From contig CAIJIA010000169.1 in NCBI GenBank assembly GCA_903820655.1, positions 1 to 8,260 on the forward strand: a DNA stretch of 8,260 bases. The letters run 5' to 3'. This document shows, one piece after another, positions 6,957 through 8,260 of this stretch. The translations under genes and the position numbers were made by a program. The DNA is from an uncultured Chloroflexota bacterium. Its GTDB lineage: Bacteria > Chloroflexota > Limnocylindria > Limnocylindrales > Limnocylindraceae. The first letter of the stretch is position 1. Each line of letters begins with the position of its first letter. The notes under the pieces are model-generated. The model did not search any database and had not been told where the DNA came from. It was given only the letters and a program-made list of their open reading frames with translations.

Positions 6957-7735
6957 GAAACGTACGCGCCTGTGGGATCGAGCTCTTCGCGAATGAGGCG
7001 AAGCTCTTCGTCCGTCGGCGTTGGCGTGACGGGCACGTTCTGTGGGATGCGAATCTCCCACCCAATCGATGCGCGGACCTCATCAAGGGTTGCACCGGGG
7101 TGCAGACTACGCAGCGTCATCTCACCATCGTCATCGAATCCATAGACACCGAGATCGGTGATCACGCCCGACGGTCCGCTGCCGCCCCACCCCTGTGCCG
7201 CGCGCGTCTTTGCCGCTGCAACGGCGCCGCCAAGATTTCCTGGAGAGGTACGGAAGTCGAGTTCCTTTACAAAGCTGCGCGTGCTCTGACGCATGATCAC
7301 CAGGATCTCTTTGGCATTGATGGCGATCTCGCACGCTCCACCCGAGCCTGGGAGGCGCGTCTTTGGTGCGGCGTAGTCGCCGATTACCGTCGTGTTCAAG
7401 TTGCCGAAGCGATCGATCTGCGCGCCGCCGAGGAAGCCCACATCGATGCGGCCCCCCTGCAGGTAGAGGCCGAAGAGGTCGTGCATGGAGACGGTGGCGG
7501 TGGAGCCGGTCACGATCGTTGGGTCGCCAATGGAGAGCGGGAGTCGTGCCGGATTTGCGCCGAAGACGCCCGCCTCGTAGACGAGCTCCATCTCTGGCGC
7601 GACGGTGCGCTTGGCAAGATTCACGGCGATGTTCGGGAGGCCTACCCCCACGAAGCAGACGCGCTTTCCGGTGAGGGCGTGCGCCGAGGCGACGACCATC
7701 AACTCGCTCTTGCTCGCCGGACGCTGTGCGCTCAT
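6953..7735 (-). CDS. CoA-transferase subunit B (glutaconate CoA-transferase/3-oxoacid type, beta subunit)
   Basis: The protein has 260 residues, normal for the beta subunit of class I, GctB-like CoA-transferases. These alpha-beta enzymes move CoA from an acyl-CoA to a free carboxylic acid through a glutamyl-CoA intermediate. Visible family motifs are CFVGVGLPNIAVNLAKR (about 27-43), LVYEAGVFGA (about 51-60), LQGGRIDVGFLGGAQIDRFG (about 87-106) and GSGGACEIA. Glu54 in YEAG falls at the same number as the known catalytic Glu54 of the Acidaminococcus fermentans beta subunit. This argues for a true transferase over an IpdB-like ring-opening hydrolase, which as I recall lacks this glutamate. The start is ATG at 7735, overlapping the stop of subunit A (ATGA), with a GGAG site at 7743-7746. 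The longer frame reaching 7864 has no family-like N-terminus. The acid substrate is not known. Confidence 0.92.
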   Translation of the reverse strand: MSAQRPASKSELMVVASAHALTGKRVCFVGVGLPNIAVNLAKRTVAPEMELVYEAGVFGANPARLPLSIGDPTIVTGSTATVSMHDLFGLYLQGGRIDVGFLGGAQIDRFGNLNTTVIGDYAAPKTRLPGSGGACEIAINAKEILVIMRQSTRSFVKELDFRTSPGNLGGAVAAAKTRAAQGWGGSGPSGVITDLGVYGFDDDGEMTLRSLHPGATLDEVRASIGWEIRIPQNVPVTPTPTDEELRLIREELDPTGAYVS

Positions 7736-8260
7736 CGGTAGTCTCCGTAGTCGACCGATCCGGATGGCGCGCTCGTTGGCGTGAGCCCCTTGAAGTAGTC
7801 GGCACCAAACTTCGCCACGTACGCCGCGCGATCGGGAACGCCGTAGACCCACTCCTGCAGCCACGCCTCAGTGGCGGCGGCATCGCGGCTGATGGTGTCC
7901 CACTCACGGTAGAAGGCGTTGTCGCGATCGTACGAACCTTGCACGTACGACGGGTGCGCACCGAACGGCTCGCACACCACAGCGTTCACGATGAGGCCAG
8001 GGATGATCGTTCGATTCGGATCGGCGCGAATCACACTCGTCGGTACGATCTCTTCGACAACGGCGATCACGCGCTTTGCAGCGAAGGCCGCCTCCTTCTG
8101 GCATCCAAGCAGACCCCACATCTGCACGTTCCCCTCAGCGTCGGCGCGCTGTGCATGGATGATCGTGACGTCGGGGTTGAGCGGTGGAACGGCGTAGACC
8201 TCTTCGCCACCGAACGGGCTCTGTACGGTGCGAATCAGTGGATTCACCTTCGGCAGATCG
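7732..8260 (-). CDS. CoA-transferase subunit A (glutaconate CoA-transferase type, alpha subunit; N-terminal part beyond the right edge)
   Basis: This is the C-terminal 175 residues of the alpha subunit; family members have roughly 290-320 residues, so about 115-145 lie outside the window. The frame is open to the edge (reading DLPK before the first GTG), so the GTG at 8247 is an internal valine, not a start. Supporting segments are SPFGGEEVYAVPPLNPDVTI, then HAQRADAEGNVQMWGLLG, the typical alpha-subunit sequence with the A.RAD..GNVQ pattern, then VVEEIV and a C-terminal helical region with FYREWDTISRDA and EAWLQEWVYGV. It pairs with the beta subunit encoded immediately downstream through an ATGA overlap, so the two are probably made in equal amounts. 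Whether further catabolic genes precede it cannot be seen. Confidence 0.9.
   Translation of the reverse strand, partial: DLPKVNPLIRTVQSPFGGEEVYAVPPLNPDVTIIHAQRADAEGNVQMWGLLGCQKEAAFAAKRVIAVVEEIVPTSVIRADPNRTIIPGLIVNAVVCEPFGAHPSYVQGSYDRDNAFYREWDTISRDAAATEAWLQEWVYGVPDRAAYVAKFGADYFKGLTPTSAPSGSVDYGDYR

Noticed and set aside
7100..7741. 213-codon open frame on the plus strand
   Set aside because: Antisense to CoA-transferase subunit B, whose family motifs and overlaps with both neighbours are clear.
7131..7961. 276-codon open frame on the minus strand
   Set aside because: Out-of-frame shadow of the CoA-transferase subunits; Arg/Ser/Pro-rich product with no motif.
8245..8247. GTG at 8247 as the start of CoA-transferase subunit A
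   Set aside because: The frame stays open to the edge and the family needs over 100 more N-terminal residues, so this is an internal Val codon.

Overview
The window is an ordinary stretch of GC-rich bacterial chromosome (GC-rich by eye; not computed). It holds seven protein-coding genes packed almost edge to edge. Six lie on the minus strand and one (osmC) on the plus strand. I see no tRNA, rRNA, CRISPR array, insertion sequence, phage gene or plasmid gene. The SufB is of the long Firmicutes/Actinobacteria/Chloroflexi type, and the RND pump has no adaptor or outer-membrane partner gene beside it. With the frequent GTG starts and high GC, this suggests Actinobacteriota or Chloroflexota. That placement is an inference and could be wrong at phylum level.

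Layout from the right edge, in the direction of minus-strand transcription. Positions 8260 to 5622 hold a compact catabolic operon: the two subunits of a class I (glutaconate-type) CoA-transferase, the first cut by the window edge, then a class III PLP-dependent aminotransferase. Each junction is a 4-base start/stop overlap (ATGA, then GTGA). Together they could remove an amino group from an omega-amino acid or similar compound and move CoA onto an organic acid; the substrate cannot be read from the sequence. The aminotransferase ends tail to tail with the plus-strand osmC gene (5191-5625), and both stop codons lie within one CCTAGG palindrome.

osmC encodes a cysteine-based hydroperoxide reductase. 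It is divergent from a 1039-residue RND-superfamily efflux permease (1959-5078, minus). The roughly 110-base region between them contains a 35-base imperfect inverted repeat with a second, mutually exclusive dyad inside it. It is the best candidate regulatory element in the window.

Downstream of the RND gene, after a 74-base gap with overlapping small dyads and a possible extended -10 element, come sufB (481-1884) and the first 161 codons of sufD (1-484). These belong to the SUF iron-sulfur cluster scaffold and are coupled by a GTGA overlap. The sufC, sufS and sufU genes expected with them would lie to the left of the window.

I do not see convincing evidence of a previously undescribed system. 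The points most worth a second look are the intergenic inverted repeat, the undefined substrate of the CoA-transferase/aminotransferase operon, and the orphan RND pump beside sufBD with threonine at the usual proton-relay lysine position.
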